Source: Lignipirellula cremea (GTDB taxonomy: Bacteria; Planctomycetota; Planctomycetia; Pirellulales; Pirellulaceae). Taken from it: 64,000 nucleotides of DNA. Position numbers and translations under genes: made by a program. Below, piece after piece: positions 38,551 to 48,070 of this stretch. A model generated the notes under the pieces. The model had not been told where the DNA came from. It did not search any database and was given only the letters and a program-made list of their open reading frames with translations. Numbering within the stretch: position 1 is the stretch's first letter; every line of letters begins with the position of its first letter. The stretch spans positions 7,917,001 to 7,981,000 of the forward strand of contig NZ_CP036433.1 in the NCBI RefSeq assembly GCF_007751035.1. The letters are read 5' to 3'.

Positions 38551-41500
38551 ATGGATTACCGCAGGGCGTTTGGATTCGAACTGGAAGACAAGAAAACAGA
38601 CGCAGCCGAGACTCGCAAAAGGCTGCTCTACTACATCCATTTGAAACTACTGGCCAACGGCCTGCCAGGAATCCCGATCGAGAACGCCTCGGGCGAAGCG
38701 ATCGACGCCCAGCAACTGCTCACCACGTATCATCAGCGCCTGAAACAGATCGACGACATTCGCTGTCCGGTCGACGCCCGCATCGAAGCGTTCCTGGAAA
38801 GCCACTTCGCCGACTTGAATCTGCCCAAGCCGCTGCGGCTGCCCACCCGCAGCGTCATTCTGGATCGGCATGGCCTGGCCCGGGAAATGTCGCTTCCCCT
38901 GCACGGCGACAAGTATGTGAATGACCTGGTCAGTTCCTACCGGGTCAAGAACGGCGTGCTGCACAATCCCCGCAGTGATCGCCGCACCACCAAGGGCACG
39001 TTCCACGTGACCGAAGGCGGGCTCCCCATTCCGGCCGACAAGATCGCCGTCCCCAAGGCCGTGTTCGCCGATATGTTCCAGCGCGCGCTCAAGCCGCCGC
39101 GGGAGTCGAACGCTCTGCCCATCTCCAGCGAACTGCCCAAGCCGACGCGCACGCTGGTGTCGCTGCTGTTGCGGCCGATGGTTTGCCCCGAAGTCCCTGG
39201 CGTCACGCCGCAGAAGTCGCTTGAAGTCCGCTTTTTTGCGCCGGGCAGCCTGATCAGCAATCTCGACTTTGTGGAATCCATTTTCGGCAACGCGGGCGAT
39301 CCCTTCCTGCCAGAGAACGACGCAGCCCTGGATGTCGAGCACTGGACCGGCCAGACCGGCGTCGTCATCCTGGCGCCCCATTTGACGGCCGTCACCAAGA
39401 AAGAGCTCGGCCTGCCCCGCCGCGCCGACGCCACCGCCCGTCAGCAGCGCGACGGCATGTGCTGGGAAACCGAAGACGAACTCTATAACGGCGGCGAAGC
39501 CTTCAAGCTGACCTGCCGGGACGCCTCGGGCGTCATCGTGACCCTCATCGCCGACAACTACTTCGGTTACTGCAAAAAAGAAGTCAAAACGCAAATCAGC
39601 TACGCGGCCAACCTGTTCGGCGGCGTGGAAGAAGAGCATGCCGGCGGCGCCCTGGCGTTCCCCAGCCACAACCTGGGCGAGGAGTTCATCGCCAACAGCC
39701 GTCGCTATAACAACCGCACCTTCGACGATGTGGCTCGCGACTATTCCGACGCCATCAACGTCCATCCCGAGGGCTATGGCACCGACAAAAAGTTTCCCAA
39801 CCTGTACTACATCGCCGAAGACGCCCGGCTGTCGCTGCTCGATCAGAAAGTCAGCTGGAGCAAGAACGGCAAAGACCATTCGATCCCGCTGCTTCCCGGC
39901 AAAATTTACATGGCCCCTTCGGGCTACAAGATCCGTGTAGAGAAACATCCTAGCGCTCCTTCCTGGCGCCTGATTGGCACCACGGCCGAGGGAACCTCGT
40001 GCCACAAGCCGTGCACGGTCAGCGGCGGCGGCAAAAGCGAAATCAGCAAATCGCTGGCCGACTTTATCCTGTACGGCCCGATCTTTGTCTCCAACCTGGA
40101 AAAAGACCTGGACAAGGTCGAGGAAATCTTTGCCCGGGAGTACTCCACCCGCTGGCGCGAAGACATGCCCGACAAGCCCGTTTACGCGCCCGGCCAGGGT
40201 AGTCGCAGCGTGCTCGACCCCAGCCGTTCGGTCGGCAGCGTGATCAAACTTCTCACGCCGTCACAGGACTACACCGACGAGCATAACGCCTGGCTGAACT
40301 CCATTCCGACCTATATCTACGCCATCGTGTTCATCATCAAGCGGTTCCAGCAACCGTCCTGGGGAGCCGACTGGCGCAAATACTTCAGCGTCGACATCGT
40401 CAACGGCACTCCCGGTCACGAGCTGAAGTTCCTGGATCGGAAGCTGCGCGGATCGTACTTGCGGATCGGCCTGCAGGAGCCCAACGGCTGGCGGACCTAC
40501 AAGTTGCGGCAGGACTTTGCCCCGGCGGAGAAACTGCAGACACAGGACGACATTTCCGCCTCGATCGTGGCCCCTGGGGAACTGCTGAAAGCGCTGCCTT
40601 ACGCCGATCCCCACATGAGCTACAAGTTCGCCGCCAACTGCGAATACCGCCTGTTCCAGCGTCCCGACGAAGCGATCCACCGCGGGCTCGACAAACAGAC
40701 CGAGGCCGACCTTGCCCGCGACAACAACTTTGTCTCCAACTTTGAGCCTTTGACGCACAAAGAAGTGTGCGACATGGTAAAGCACGTGATTGACCTGAAT
40801 CAATTCACGCTGCCCATGAAACGCCTGTTGCGGAAAACAGCCAAAGCCCGCAGCGGCTATCTGGTCTGTTCCGCCAAGCCGCGCATGGTCGACGGTTCGC
40901 CGACGAAGAACCCCCGTTACCTGCAGGATCGGCCCGATGTGGTCGACCCCTGGAAATGGTACGTCGCCGAGATGGGCACCCGCTTGTTCCGCGCCCTGCC
41001 GGCCGACCAGCCGGTCCTGAATCCGGTCGACGCCGTGCTGATCGGGCGCCGCAACAACCCGCCGGAAAAAGAGCGAGGCATCCGCGCGCTGGCCGTTTAC
41101 AATCCGATCCACTACCAGGAACTGCCCGAACTGTTCATGGACCTGGTCTGCTCGCTGACTGGCAAAAGCCCGTCGACGACCGGCTTTGGTTTTGAAGGCG
41201 CCCTGACCAAAGGCCCGTTCAACGCTTTGCTGCCGATCATTGACCTGAACAACGCGCTCGTCAGTTTCCTGCTGACGGGACTGCCCGGTTTTTCGACCGC
41301 GGCCGGCCATGTCGGTCCCAATGTGCGGGTCGACCACGATATCAGCCTGCTGGTTCCGGAGATCTGGTGCCGCCTTTCTCCCAACGAACGGGACCCGGCG
41401 TTCATGATCGAGGAAGGCCTGCTGGAAAGGCTCAAAGACCGCCAGGTCGACGGCAAGCCGATCCGCGCCAGCCGCCTGGGCTATCGCATCACGGGCCGTT

Positions 41501-42099
41501 TCCTGCGACGCTTCTTCGGCCGTATCTTTGATAACCCGGCGATCGTTTTTGACGAGTCCCTGCTCAAGCCGGAAACACAGGATCCCGAGGCTTTCGCCGA
41601 AGGGGTGCAATACATTTGCGAAGCCCAGCAGCAGGTGGCCCAGCAGTACTTCGACGACAACTCGATCGAACTGGCCTGCCCGCCCCTGAAAGCGTTGATC
41701 GCGATCATGGCCGAGGACCCCTATGGCGACGGCGGCCTGATCGACGACGAAACCCGCCGCATGTTCACCCGCGAGTACCTGCTTCAGAGCGACTGGTACC
41801 GGGAGCGTCTGCAGGCCAAGCAGCAAGCCGACATCGCCCTGTGGCGCCGGCATTGCGATTACCTCATAGCCTTTACCGACCAGATCGACGATTCCGCAGA
41901 ACTGGCCCGGCTGGAGATCCCCTCCCGCCTGGAGGCGGCCCAGACCGAACTGGCCCGCGTGGAGTCGCCCGCCTACCTGGACAGCCTGGTCGGCACGGCC
42001 GGCCTGGATCCGAACGTGGCGCAAATCGCAACGGCTGACGACGCAGAAGCAGGCGGCAGCCAGGTTGCCTCCGGTTCCAACGGCAAGTCGAAAAAGTAA
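38551..42099 (+). CDS. putative PPi-dependent phosphoenolpyruvate carboxykinase
   Basis: A 1182-residue soluble protein with no membrane helix. I assign it tentatively to the PPi-type PEPCK family (about 1100-1200 residues; known from Entamoeba and Propionibacterium), which interconverts oxaloacetate + PPi with PEP + CO2 + Pi. Supporting segments are NYFGYCKKEVKTQISYAANL (about 336-355), which resembles the PEPCK YxGExKK region, and SGGGKSEISKS (491-501), a phosphate-binding loop. Size and family memory also support it; overall similarity to ATP- or GTP-PEPCK is not obvious. The C-terminal 20 residues are low-complexity. Transcribed alone, 370 bp after the oxidase operon. If the call is wrong it is a large uncharacterised enzyme. 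Confidence 0.6.
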   Translation: MDYRRAFGFELEDKKTDAAETRKRLLYYIHLKLLANGLPGIPIENASGEAIDAQQLLTTYHQRLKQIDDIRCPVDARIEAFLESHFADLNLPKPLRLPTRSVILDRHGLAREMSLPLHGDKYVNDLVSSYRVKNGVLHNPRSDRRTTKGTFHVTEGGLPIPADKIAVPKAVFADMFQRALKPPRESNALPISSELPKPTRTLVSLLLRPMVCPEVPGVTPQKSLEVRFFAPGSLISNLDFVESIFGNAGDPFLPENDAALDVEHWTGQTGVVILAPHLTAVTKKELGLPRRADATARQQRDGMCWETEDELYNGGEAFKLTCRDASGVIVTLIADNYFGYCKKEVKTQISYAANLFGGVEEEHAGGALAFPSHNLGEEFIANSRRYNNRTFDDVARDYSDAINVHPEGYGTDKKFPNLYYIAEDARLSLLDQKVSWSKNGKDHSIPLLPGKIYMAPSGYKIRVEKHPSAPSWRLIGTTAEGTSCHKPCTVSGGGKSEISKSLADFILYGPIFVSNLEKDLDKVEEIFAREYSTRWREDMPDKPVYAPGQGSRSVLDPSRSVGSVIKLLTPSQDYTDEHNAWLNSIPTYIYAIVFIIKRFQQPSWGADWRKYFSVDIVNGTPGHELKFLDRKLRGSYLRIGLQEPNGWRTYKLRQDFAPAEKLQTQDDISASIVAPGELLKALPYADPHMSYKFAANCEYRLFQRPDEAIHRGLDKQTEADLARDNNFVSNFEPLTHKEVCDMVKHVIDLNQFTLPMKRLLRKTAKARSGYLVCSAKPRMVDGSPTKNPRYLQDRPDVVDPWKWYVAEMGTRLFRALPADQPVLNPVDAVLIGRRNNPPEKERGIRALAVYNPIHYQELPELFMDLVCSLTGKSPSTTGFGFEGALTKGPFNALLPIIDLNNALVSFLLTGLPGFSTAAGHVGPNVRVDHDISLLVPEIWCRLSPNERDPAFMIEEGLLERLKDRQVDGKPIRASRLGYRITGRFLRRFFGRIFDNPAIVFDESLLKPETQDPEAFAEGVQYICEAQQQVAQQYFDDNSIELACPPLKALIAIMAEDPYGDGGLIDDETRRMFTREYLLQSDWYRERLQAKQQADIALWRRHCDYLIAFTDQIDDSAELARLEIPSRLEAAQTELARVESPAYLDSLVGTAGLDPNVAQIATADDAEAGGSQVASGSNGKSKK

Positions 42100-42116
42100 G
42101 AACGTGCGACGACTTG

Positions 42117-42190
42117 CGTAAGACACAATCGCCAGAGTTCGGCCGCTGCTCCTGGCAGACGCCCACGAAAGTCTGGCGACTTTAGCTACG
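42117..42190. repeat. REP-like hairpin, third family member
   Basis: Left arm CGTA...AATCGCCAGAGTT and right arm AAAGTCTGGCGACTTTAGCTACG written over 42168-42190 (last bases TAGCTACG). The TCGCCAGA/TCTGGCGA core is shared with 11770-11854 and 24921-24998. It sits between convergent genes, so it may serve as a two-way terminator. Confidence 0.65.
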
Positions 42191-42201
42191 TGACGGCCGC
42201 G

Positions 42202-44175
42202 TCAGGGCTTGGACCACTCGACCGACAGGGCACGCAATCCGTCGGTCAGCTTCTTCCGCAAGGCGGTTTCGGCGGCCTGCAGGGCCGGCAGCTTTTCGTC
42301 TTCGATCTGGTTGATGGCCCGCTCTGCTTCGTCGAGTTCGTTCCGCCAGCGGCTGGTTAATTCGTCCTGCCCGGCGGTCTTCAGGTTCTCCCGGATCCGC
42401 TCCTGCCGCGTTGCCAGCCGTTCGCGATCCGCCTGGACGACCTGCATCTGCTCCCGGTGGGCGTCGAGCTCGCGATAGGTTTCCAGACACGCGAGCACGC
42501 CCTGGTGCTCAGCCAGCGGGCCGTTCGTCGCGATCAGGTTCTCCCAGATCCAGGCCATTTGCCGCGTTTCCTCGGACAAACGTTCCGAGATCAGCTGGAC
42601 CGAAGACTGCCTGATCTGCGTCTCGACGATCGCCGCCGAAAGCTTCGCCAGCGGCTCCACCGCCAGTTCCAGCCGCACGCCGCCCTCCAGTTTGCTGGCG
42701 ATCGCCAGCGGTTCCGCGGCGCCGTTTTCAATGCGCTGGCACGTGATGTCAGGTTCTGTCAGCTGGAGCGTATGATCCAGCGTCAGTTGAAAACGCTGGT
42801 CGCGGGCGTTCTGCACATGGTAGTGCTTCTCTTGTTCCAGCCGGGTGCTGGTGTAGCAGACGCCGTCGGCCAGGCGAATCGCCACGACCGTACTGCGCTG
42901 GCGCCGGGGATCGCACTGCACCAGGACGCCCGTTTCCAGGGCATGGGGCAAGAGCCTTGTTTCGCCCGGCTTCAGGGACGGAATTATGCAGTTGCCGGCG
43001 TAGGCCGTTTTTTCAAACACCGTGCACACGCCGCGGCTGAGGCTGAACGCGGCCTGGTGCGTGAATTCAATCGAGCGGTAAGGCCGGCTGGCGTGATTGG
43101 CCTGCTTGTAGTGCAGGACCGATCGGGCCTCGGCGACTTCAATCTGGAACACGGGGATCGCGGCCGACCGCCGGGCCGGCAGGGTGACCAGGTCCTTGGA
43201 TTCGAACACGCTGAAGTCGCCTGCCTCGTACACTTCGGCGGCAGCGGTCTCCGCCGACTTCATGGCCGCCTGGGGAGCCCTGGCCAGGGCGGGAGCGCTC
43301 TTCCTGCGCTGAGTGCTGGCCGCCAGCATTGCGTCGCCATCGGCCGGCGCCGACATCATGACGGACATTTCCACTTCGACCGCCCCCAAAGCGGTCTCCT
43401 GCACCAGATCCACATGCGTCCGGCCCGGCGTTTTGGAGTCGGCGAGGTCGGTCGAAAAAGTAATCGGCTCGCCCGTCACCACCCCTACGCGGAAGTCGAT
43501 CCAGTCCTCTTCGGTATTGTTGTCGACGATCGCAAAACCTTGCAGCTCCGTCGGCTGGCCCTCGGCCATCCGCAAGCGATACGAGATCTTCCACGCGGCG
43601 GCCGGCAAGGCGTACTGCACCACGGCCTCGGCGGCGGCAGCGCCGGCCTGCAGCACGAACTCGACAAAGCTGCTTTTCGGTTTGATGCGCTGGTAGTTGC
43701 GCTGCAGCGCCTTGTCGATCTCTTTTTGCACTTCCTCATCAAGGAACCGCCAGCTGCGAATCTCGCGCAACGGGCAACGCCGCAAGCCGTCATCGGTCAG
43801 CACCACCAGCGACTTCGTCTGGATCGGCTCGCCGGGGCCCGCTTCGGATTCTTCGTGTAATCCCAGCAGCACCCCTTCCAGGTCCTTGCCCGCTTTCTCC
43901 ACGTACACACGCGCTCCGCTGAGCCGGGTCGCCAGATCTTCATAGACCGACGCTGGGTTCAGGCGCAGGTTCCCTTCCAGCTCGTTCGCCGGCCGAAAAG
44001 TCGGCGGTGTTTTCAGCCGGACGTCCCCATACACATTAAACGAAGCGAGCAGATCGGCCAGATGATCCTGCCGCACGGGGATCGTGATCGGCTGCGACGT
44101 ATCGGCCGCAATCGTATAACTCCGTTGATAGTCGGCGATTCCATTCGAGTAAATGACAATCCGATTCTCACTCAT
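42202..44175 (-). CDS. DUF4139-like protein (MuiA-related)
   Basis: A 657-residue protein from ATG 44175 with GGAG 5 nt upstream; the frame stays open further but the extension is not protein-like. No signal peptide is visible. The middle region has the DUF4139 pattern: AAAWKISYRLRM, then FAIVDNNTEEDWIDFRVGVV near 235-255. The C-terminal 120 residues form a coiled coil. Family members have repeated beta-structure and unclear function; they have been linked to mucoidy control in some bacteria. Converges with the PEPCK-like gene. Confidence 0.7.
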   Translation of the reverse strand: MSENRIVIYSNGIADYQRSYTIAADTSQPITIPVRQDHLADLLASFNVYGDVRLKTPPTFRPANELEGNLRLNPASVYEDLATRLSGARVYVEKAGKDLEGVLLGLHEESEAGPGEPIQTKSLVVLTDDGLRRCPLREIRSWRFLDEEVQKEIDKALQRNYQRIKPKSSFVEFVLQAGAAAAEAVVQYALPAAAWKISYRLRMAEGQPTELQGFAIVDNNTEEDWIDFRVGVVTGEPITFSTDLADSKTPGRTHVDLVQETALGAVEVEMSVMMSAPADGDAMLAASTQRRKSAPALARAPQAAMKSAETAAAEVYEAGDFSVFESKDLVTLPARRSAAIPVFQIEVAEARSVLHYKQANHASRPYRSIEFTHQAAFSLSRGVCTVFEKTAYAGNCIIPSLKPGETRLLPHALETGVLVQCDPRRQRSTVVAIRLADGVCYTSTRLEQEKHYHVQNARDQRFQLTLDHTLQLTEPDITCQRIENGAAEPLAIASKLEGGVRLELAVEPLAKLSAAIVETQIRQSSVQLISERLSEETRQMAWIWENLIATNGPLAEHQGVLACLETYRELDAHREQMQVVQADRERLATRQERIRENLKTAGQDELTSRWRNELDEAERAINQIEDEKLPALQAAETALRKKLTDGLRALSVEWSKP

Positions 44176-44653
44176 ACCCGCTCCTGCAGTGGTGTGCCCG
44201 GCGGCCGAAAAAGCGATCCGGCCAGCCTCGTTTTTACCCCATTCCGGCCTGGCCCGCCGTCCCGTGCTAAAAACATGCGGAAATTTTGACCGACGCACAG
44301 GCCACTCTAACCCGCCGCACCCAAAGCGGCCTGGCCGGCACACAGAGCAGTCGCGACTGCTTTCGCATCCAAGGCGATCCTGTCGTGTCGCCAGCCTCCC
44401 TCGCGATTTCGCGCCACACTTCCCAGCGACTGGCCTGCACGCTGCGCAAGTCGCCGTCACTGCCATCGAAAACGGCCGACGAATGACCACTTTGGAGGAA
44501 GTAGACCCAGATTTCATTGACGCGAGCCCGCGGACACTGCTAACATTTGGGTGGCCCTGTTCAACCTGTCTGGGTGGCCCCAGACAACCTGCTGCCGCCT
44601 TCTATCGAATACAAATGAATGCGGCGCAAGTGTTGCCGATTTCCGGACTTGAT
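44176..44653. other. 478-bp gap with repeat-end remnants
   Basis: No convincing gene. It holds a perfect 16-bp palindrome AGCAGTCGCGACTGCT (44346-44361). Two remnants of the 88-bp element's end are also present: TGGGTGGCCC at 44548-44557 and the self-complementary GTCTGGGTGGCCCCAGAC at 44568-44585. Confidence 0.5.
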
Positions 44654-45223
44654 ATGATAGCCAAAAATTCGCCGATCCAGTTCCGTTTATCTCACTTGTT
44701 TCTGGGAATGTTTTTTTGCACTGTCGGTCTTGGGATCTGGAAGCAGATGTGCCTCGAAGCTACCAGGCAACAAGAGGTGGTTGTCATGGTGGAGCGTCTT
44801 GGAATGCATGTTGGCATCACGGAGTCTACGTTTCTGCCCTCTTCCTGTGACGTATACCACTGCTCTCGCGTCAATCTTGTCAGTTGCGACTGGCAATGCA
44901 AAAACTTATGCCTGCTACTGAATTTCCCTCGCATCGAGTTTCTGGAAGCTGCGTACTCGAACGCTTCCGACTACTCCTGCTTGAGTCATCTTACGCGCCT
45001 TAAATACATTAATCTGAAAGGAACGAACATTGTCGACGTATCTCCTTTGAGTGAGTTGCCAGACTTAGAGCATCTCAATCTCTCATGCACTAACATTTGC
45101 GATGTTACGCCACTTCGGAAATTACGTTCTCTTGAGAGACTTGATCTTCGGGCAACGCACGTAGACGCAGAGCAAATAAAGGAAATTGAGAAGGCCATTC
45201 CAGGGTGTGCTGTGCTTTACTAA
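44654..45223 (+). CDS. small membrane-anchored leucine-rich-repeat protein
   Basis: A 189-residue protein. An N-terminal membrane anchor follows a short start (FRLSHLFLGMFFCTVGLGIW, residues 10-29). Three leucine-rich repeats come after residue 95: LTRLKYINLKGTNIVDVSPL, then LPDLEHLNLSCTNICDVTPL and LRSLERLDLRATHVDAEQI. ATG 44654 is chosen for the anchor; ATG 44615 is an alternative. AT-rich relative to neighbours. Same gene class as at 20958-21854, and likewise next to an ISAs1 copy and repeat remnants. Confidence 0.65.
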   Translation: MIAKNSPIQFRLSHLFLGMFFCTVGLGIWKQMCLEATRQQEVVVMVERLGMHVGITESTFLPSSCDVYHCSRVNLVSCDWQCKNLCLLLNFPRIEFLEAAYSNASDYSCLSHLTRLKYINLKGTNIVDVSPLSELPDLEHLNLSCTNICDVTPLRKLRSLERLDLRATHVDAEQIKEIEKAIPGCAVLY

Positions 45224-45281
45224 GCATGCAGCAGGAGGGGACGCAAGAACCGCCCGACGCTAACGCGTTCGGCTCACAGGA

Positions 45282-46571
45282 CACGGCAAACGCACACTAT
45301 AGTACGGGAATTCCGAGGATTTTGGCGAGGTAGTCGAGGTCCCAGCCGGCGACGCGGCGACGCATGGCGATGCTGTACTTGTCATCTTGCTGCTTGAGCA
45401 TGCTCAGGGCGAAGCGTTTCAGCCACGCCAGATTGTCCGCGGTCGTCCGCTCACGCACCCGATTTTCGTCCTCACGAAACGTCACATCCAGGCACCAGTG
45501 AAGCGTATTCTCGATCGCCCAATGGCCACGCACATAACGGGCGAATTTCTTGACCCCCAGGGCGATCGAGCCGATGTAGAAGCGAGCATCACTCGAAGTC
45601 TTCGAACCGCTCTCGCTTTGCCGAATCGCGACGCCAATCGTTTTCAATCCCGGCCACTTTTCCCGGTTCACCAGATCCTTCGGAACAGGCATCTGATAGT
45701 AGGTGATTTCGTCGACGCGTCCGTGGCCGTGGAGCGTTTCCGTGAAGCGTCTTGCCGGGATATCTGCGAAGTCGTTTTCCATGTGCAGGAGGATGTAGTC
45801 TGTCACCGCTTCGTAAAGTTTTCCTTGATTCCCCTTGAGCGCCAGAAGGTAGTCGCCGTGGCCGTCGATGATCTTCCTGGCGATCTCGCGTTGACAGCCG
45901 GCGGCGTCGATGGTGACCACAGCTCCCTGGACCTCGATATTCTCCAAAAGCTCGGGAATCGCCGTGATTTCGTTCGATTTTTCGTCCGTGGCCAGCTGTC
46001 CCAGACTGAGCGAACGATCGACCGACCAGGCGCTGACAAGCCACAACGGCCCCAGCTTGCGTTTGCGATCGTGGCTACGCTTGAGGACCTTGCCGTCGAT
46101 CGCAATTTGATTCAAGTCGGTCTCTTTATCAAGCGGCGCGATCGACCGAATCCAGGCTTCAAAACACTTCTGAAAGGCCGCCGGTTTCAGCAGGCCAAGC
46201 AGGCGTCCGAACGTGTCGTGCGAGGGGACGCCATGGGGCAACACCAGGTGTTTTTTCAACCAGGTTTGATGGTGCTTCGCCCAGATTCCGATCGCCTGCG
46301 GCCCATCCGCGCCAGCGATGACTGCCATGATCGAAATGACCAGCAGATCGCCGAAGAGATGGAGCCTGTTGATATGCGAACGGGGGTCGGTGAGTTCGCC
46401 GAAACTTGTCAGGATCGAGTCGACATTATCGAACTGAATTTCTGTCATCATGATCGCCAGTTGAAGGTGCTGAAACGCCATTCTCCCAAGCAGTCAATTG
46501 TGCAGAAAACCCCGGTCAGCGCGCCCCGTCCCCCAAACAGCCCAGGTCCCGCAGAGTGCGCGTTTGCCGTG
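45282..46571 (-). mobile_element. ISAs1-family insertion sequence, copy 2 (1290 bp)
   Basis: Same ends as copy 1 and identical length, in the opposite orientation. Flanked by a perfect 10-bp target duplication GCTCACAGGA at 45272-45281 and 46572-46581. It is inserted 58 bp past a leucine-rich-repeat gene and 12 bp past the duplicated target beyond the DUF427 gene end. Confidence 0.97.
45297..46481 (-). CDS. ISAs1-family DDE transposase, copy 2
   Basis: A 394-residue transposase differing from copy 1 at seven positions: 69, 91, 97, 134, 181, 217 and 242. The DDE residues (Asp129, Asp192, Glu324) and both ends are intact, so this copy may also be functional. The last 150 residues are identical to copy 1. 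Confidence 0.96.
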   Translation of the reverse strand: MAFQHLQLAIMMTEIQFDNVDSILTSFGELTDPRSHINRLHLFGDLLVISIMAVIAGADGPQAIGIWAKHHQTWLKKHLVLPHGVPSHDTFGRLLGLLKPAAFQKCFEAWIRSIAPLDKETDLNQIAIDGKVLKRSHDRKRKLGPLWLVSAWSVDRSLSLGQLATDEKSNEITAIPELLENIEVQGAVVTIDAAGCQREIARKIIDGHGDYLLALKGNQGKLYEAVTDYILLHMENDFADIPARRFTETLHGHGRVDEITYYQMPVPKDLVNREKWPGLKTIGVAIRQSESGSKTSSDARFYIGSIALGVKKFARYVRGHWAIENTLHWCLDVTFREDENRVRERTTADNLAWLKRFALSMLKQQDDKYSIAMRRRVAGWDLDYLAKILGIPVL

Positions 46572-46593
46572 GCTCACAGGATTATAACGTAGT

Positions 46594-46878
46594 TCACTCT
46601 TCGACCTGCACGCCTTTCCAGAAAGCCACATGGTCCCTGATTTCCTGGGCTTCCGGCTTGGGGTCGGGATAGTACCAGACGGCGGCCGCGTTGGTCTGGC
46701 CGTCGACGACCAGGTCGTAGTAGCTGGCCGTTCCTTTCCAGCCGCACACGGTATGCTTTTCGCTCGGCTGCACGTATTCTTGCCGCAGGGCGGCGACGGG
46801 GAAGTAGTGGTTCCCTTCCACCACGATCGTCTGGTCGCTATCGGCGATAACGGCGCCGTTCCAGGTTGCTTGAGGCAT
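46594..46878 (-). CDS. DUF427 domain protein
   Basis: A 94-residue protein from ATG 46878 with GGAG 6 nt upstream, the usual DUF427 length. Signatures are ATWNGAVIADSDQTIVVEG, then YVQPSEKHTVCGWKGTASYY and AVWYYPDP. Function of the family is unknown. The longer open frame upstream is rejected. It lies 131 bp after the pseudoprotease operon and directly beside the IS insertion point. Confidence 0.9.
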   Translation of the reverse strand: MPQATWNGAVIADSDQTIVVEGNHYFPVAALRQEYVQPSEKHTVCGWKGTASYYDLVVDGQTNAAAVWYYPDPKPEAQEIRDHVAFWKGVQVEE

Positions 46879-47009
46879 GATCACTCCCGGGTCACAGGTT
46901 AGAACGGAGAAAGTAGCGACGCCGCCAGCCAGCGGCGTCCCTATGTCATTATCGGACCGCCCGCCGTTTTGCCCAGTCTTCAGTCCCACGCCAGAAGTTG
47001 AAAGTCGTC

Positions 47010-48068
47010 TCACGGCAGCGGCGTCAGGCGGACGATGGCCTGCTGGGGGTTGCCGTCCCGCTGCCAGGCGATTTCCAGATCCTCGCCGGCCAGATGCGTT
47101 CCCAGCAGTCGTTTCAGATCGGCCCGCGATTGGACTTCCGCGCCGCCGCAGTGCGTGATCCGATCGCCGGCCGCGAGCTTCGCCCCTGCCGCCGGCGAGT
47201 TGGGCGCCACCGCTTTCACGACAGGCCCGCCGGGCGTGTCGTCAAGATCGATGCCCAGCCAGCCCTGCTCAAGCACCTCGCCGCGTTCCATCGCTGCGAT
47301 CACAGGCGCCAGGCCATCGAGCGGTACGGCGAACCCGATGCCGCTGTCGCACCACGCCACGCCAGAGGCTCCTTCGTTCGCTTGCGGATGCAGCGGACTG
47401 CAGACGCCGATCACGCCGCCTTCGATATCCAGCACCAGACCGCCGTAGTTCCCGGGGCCCGTGTTGCAATCCACCTGGACGGCCCGTCCGGAAATGCGGC
47501 TGGTCGCGCTGATAATCCCCAGGCTCAGCGTCGGCCGCTCCACTCCCAGGGCGGCGCCGACGGCAATCGCATACTGTCCCACCTGGAGCGAATCCCGGCG
47601 GACAATCGTCGGCGTGGGCAGATCGGCTCCTTCCACCTTGAGCAGGCACAGCTGCCGCGTATTGTCCCGGCCCAGTACTTTGGCGATGCGTCGCTTGCCG
47701 TCGGAGAGCGTACAGGTGACCGCCAACGGTTTGGCCGGCAGCTGATAACTGCTGGTGAGAATATGTCCCGTCGACGACACCAGCACGCCGGTGGTGGCGG
47801 CGCGAACCGGCGGGTCGCCGCCAAACGATTCCACCCGCACCAGCAGGTTCCGCGTGCGAGCCACCGCGGCGCGGGCCGCTTTGGGAGTAAGCCGCACGCC
47901 GTCGCTGATTTGCTCGCTGTTTTCGTCCGCCGCCAGGTTTTCCGGCTTCTGGCTGAACCCGCACGCGAACGCCAGCATGCAGACCGCCGCCAGAGAAATC
48001 AGCTTTGCGGGATGCGGAACAAACATTCCACGCCGCAGGCAGGGCAGGGGAGTAAGGACAGACGACAT
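47010..48068 (-). CDS. HtrA-like pseudoprotease 2 with PDZ domain (triad lost)
   Basis: A 352-residue secreted or lipid-anchored protein (signal with LAFAC). It has the trypsin-like fold of HtrA plus one C-terminal PDZ domain (about 265-345). All three catalytic residues are replaced: Tyr108 for His (GHILTSSYQL), Gln139 for Asp and Tyr208 for Ser (GPGNYGG in place of NPGNSGG). It has GGGAG 6 nt before its ATG. Only 2 bp separate it from pseudoprotease 1. Probably a regulatory or substrate-binding partner of the active HtrA upstream; inferred. Confidence 0.85.
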   Translation of the reverse strand: MSSVLTPLPCLRRGMFVPHPAKLISLAAVCMLAFACGFSQKPENLAADENSEQISDGVRLTPKAARAAVARTRNLLVRVESFGGDPPVRAATTGVLVSSTGHILTSSYQLPAKPLAVTCTLSDGKRRIAKVLGRDNTRQLCLLKVEGADLPTPTIVRRDSLQVGQYAIAVGAALGVERPTLSLGIISATSRISGRAVQVDCNTGPGNYGGLVLDIEGGVIGVCSPLHPQANEGASGVAWCDSGIGFAVPLDGLAPVIAAMERGEVLEQGWLGIDLDDTPGGPVVKAVAPNSPAAGAKLAAGDRITHCGGAEVQSRADLKRLLGTHLAGEDLEIAWQRDGNPQQAIVRLTPLP

Positions 48069-48070
48069 GG

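Noticed and set aside
44176-44517. N-terminal extension of the DUF4139-like protein
   Set aside because: Cys/Arg-rich and unlike the family; the ATG at 44175 has its own Shine-Dalgarno.
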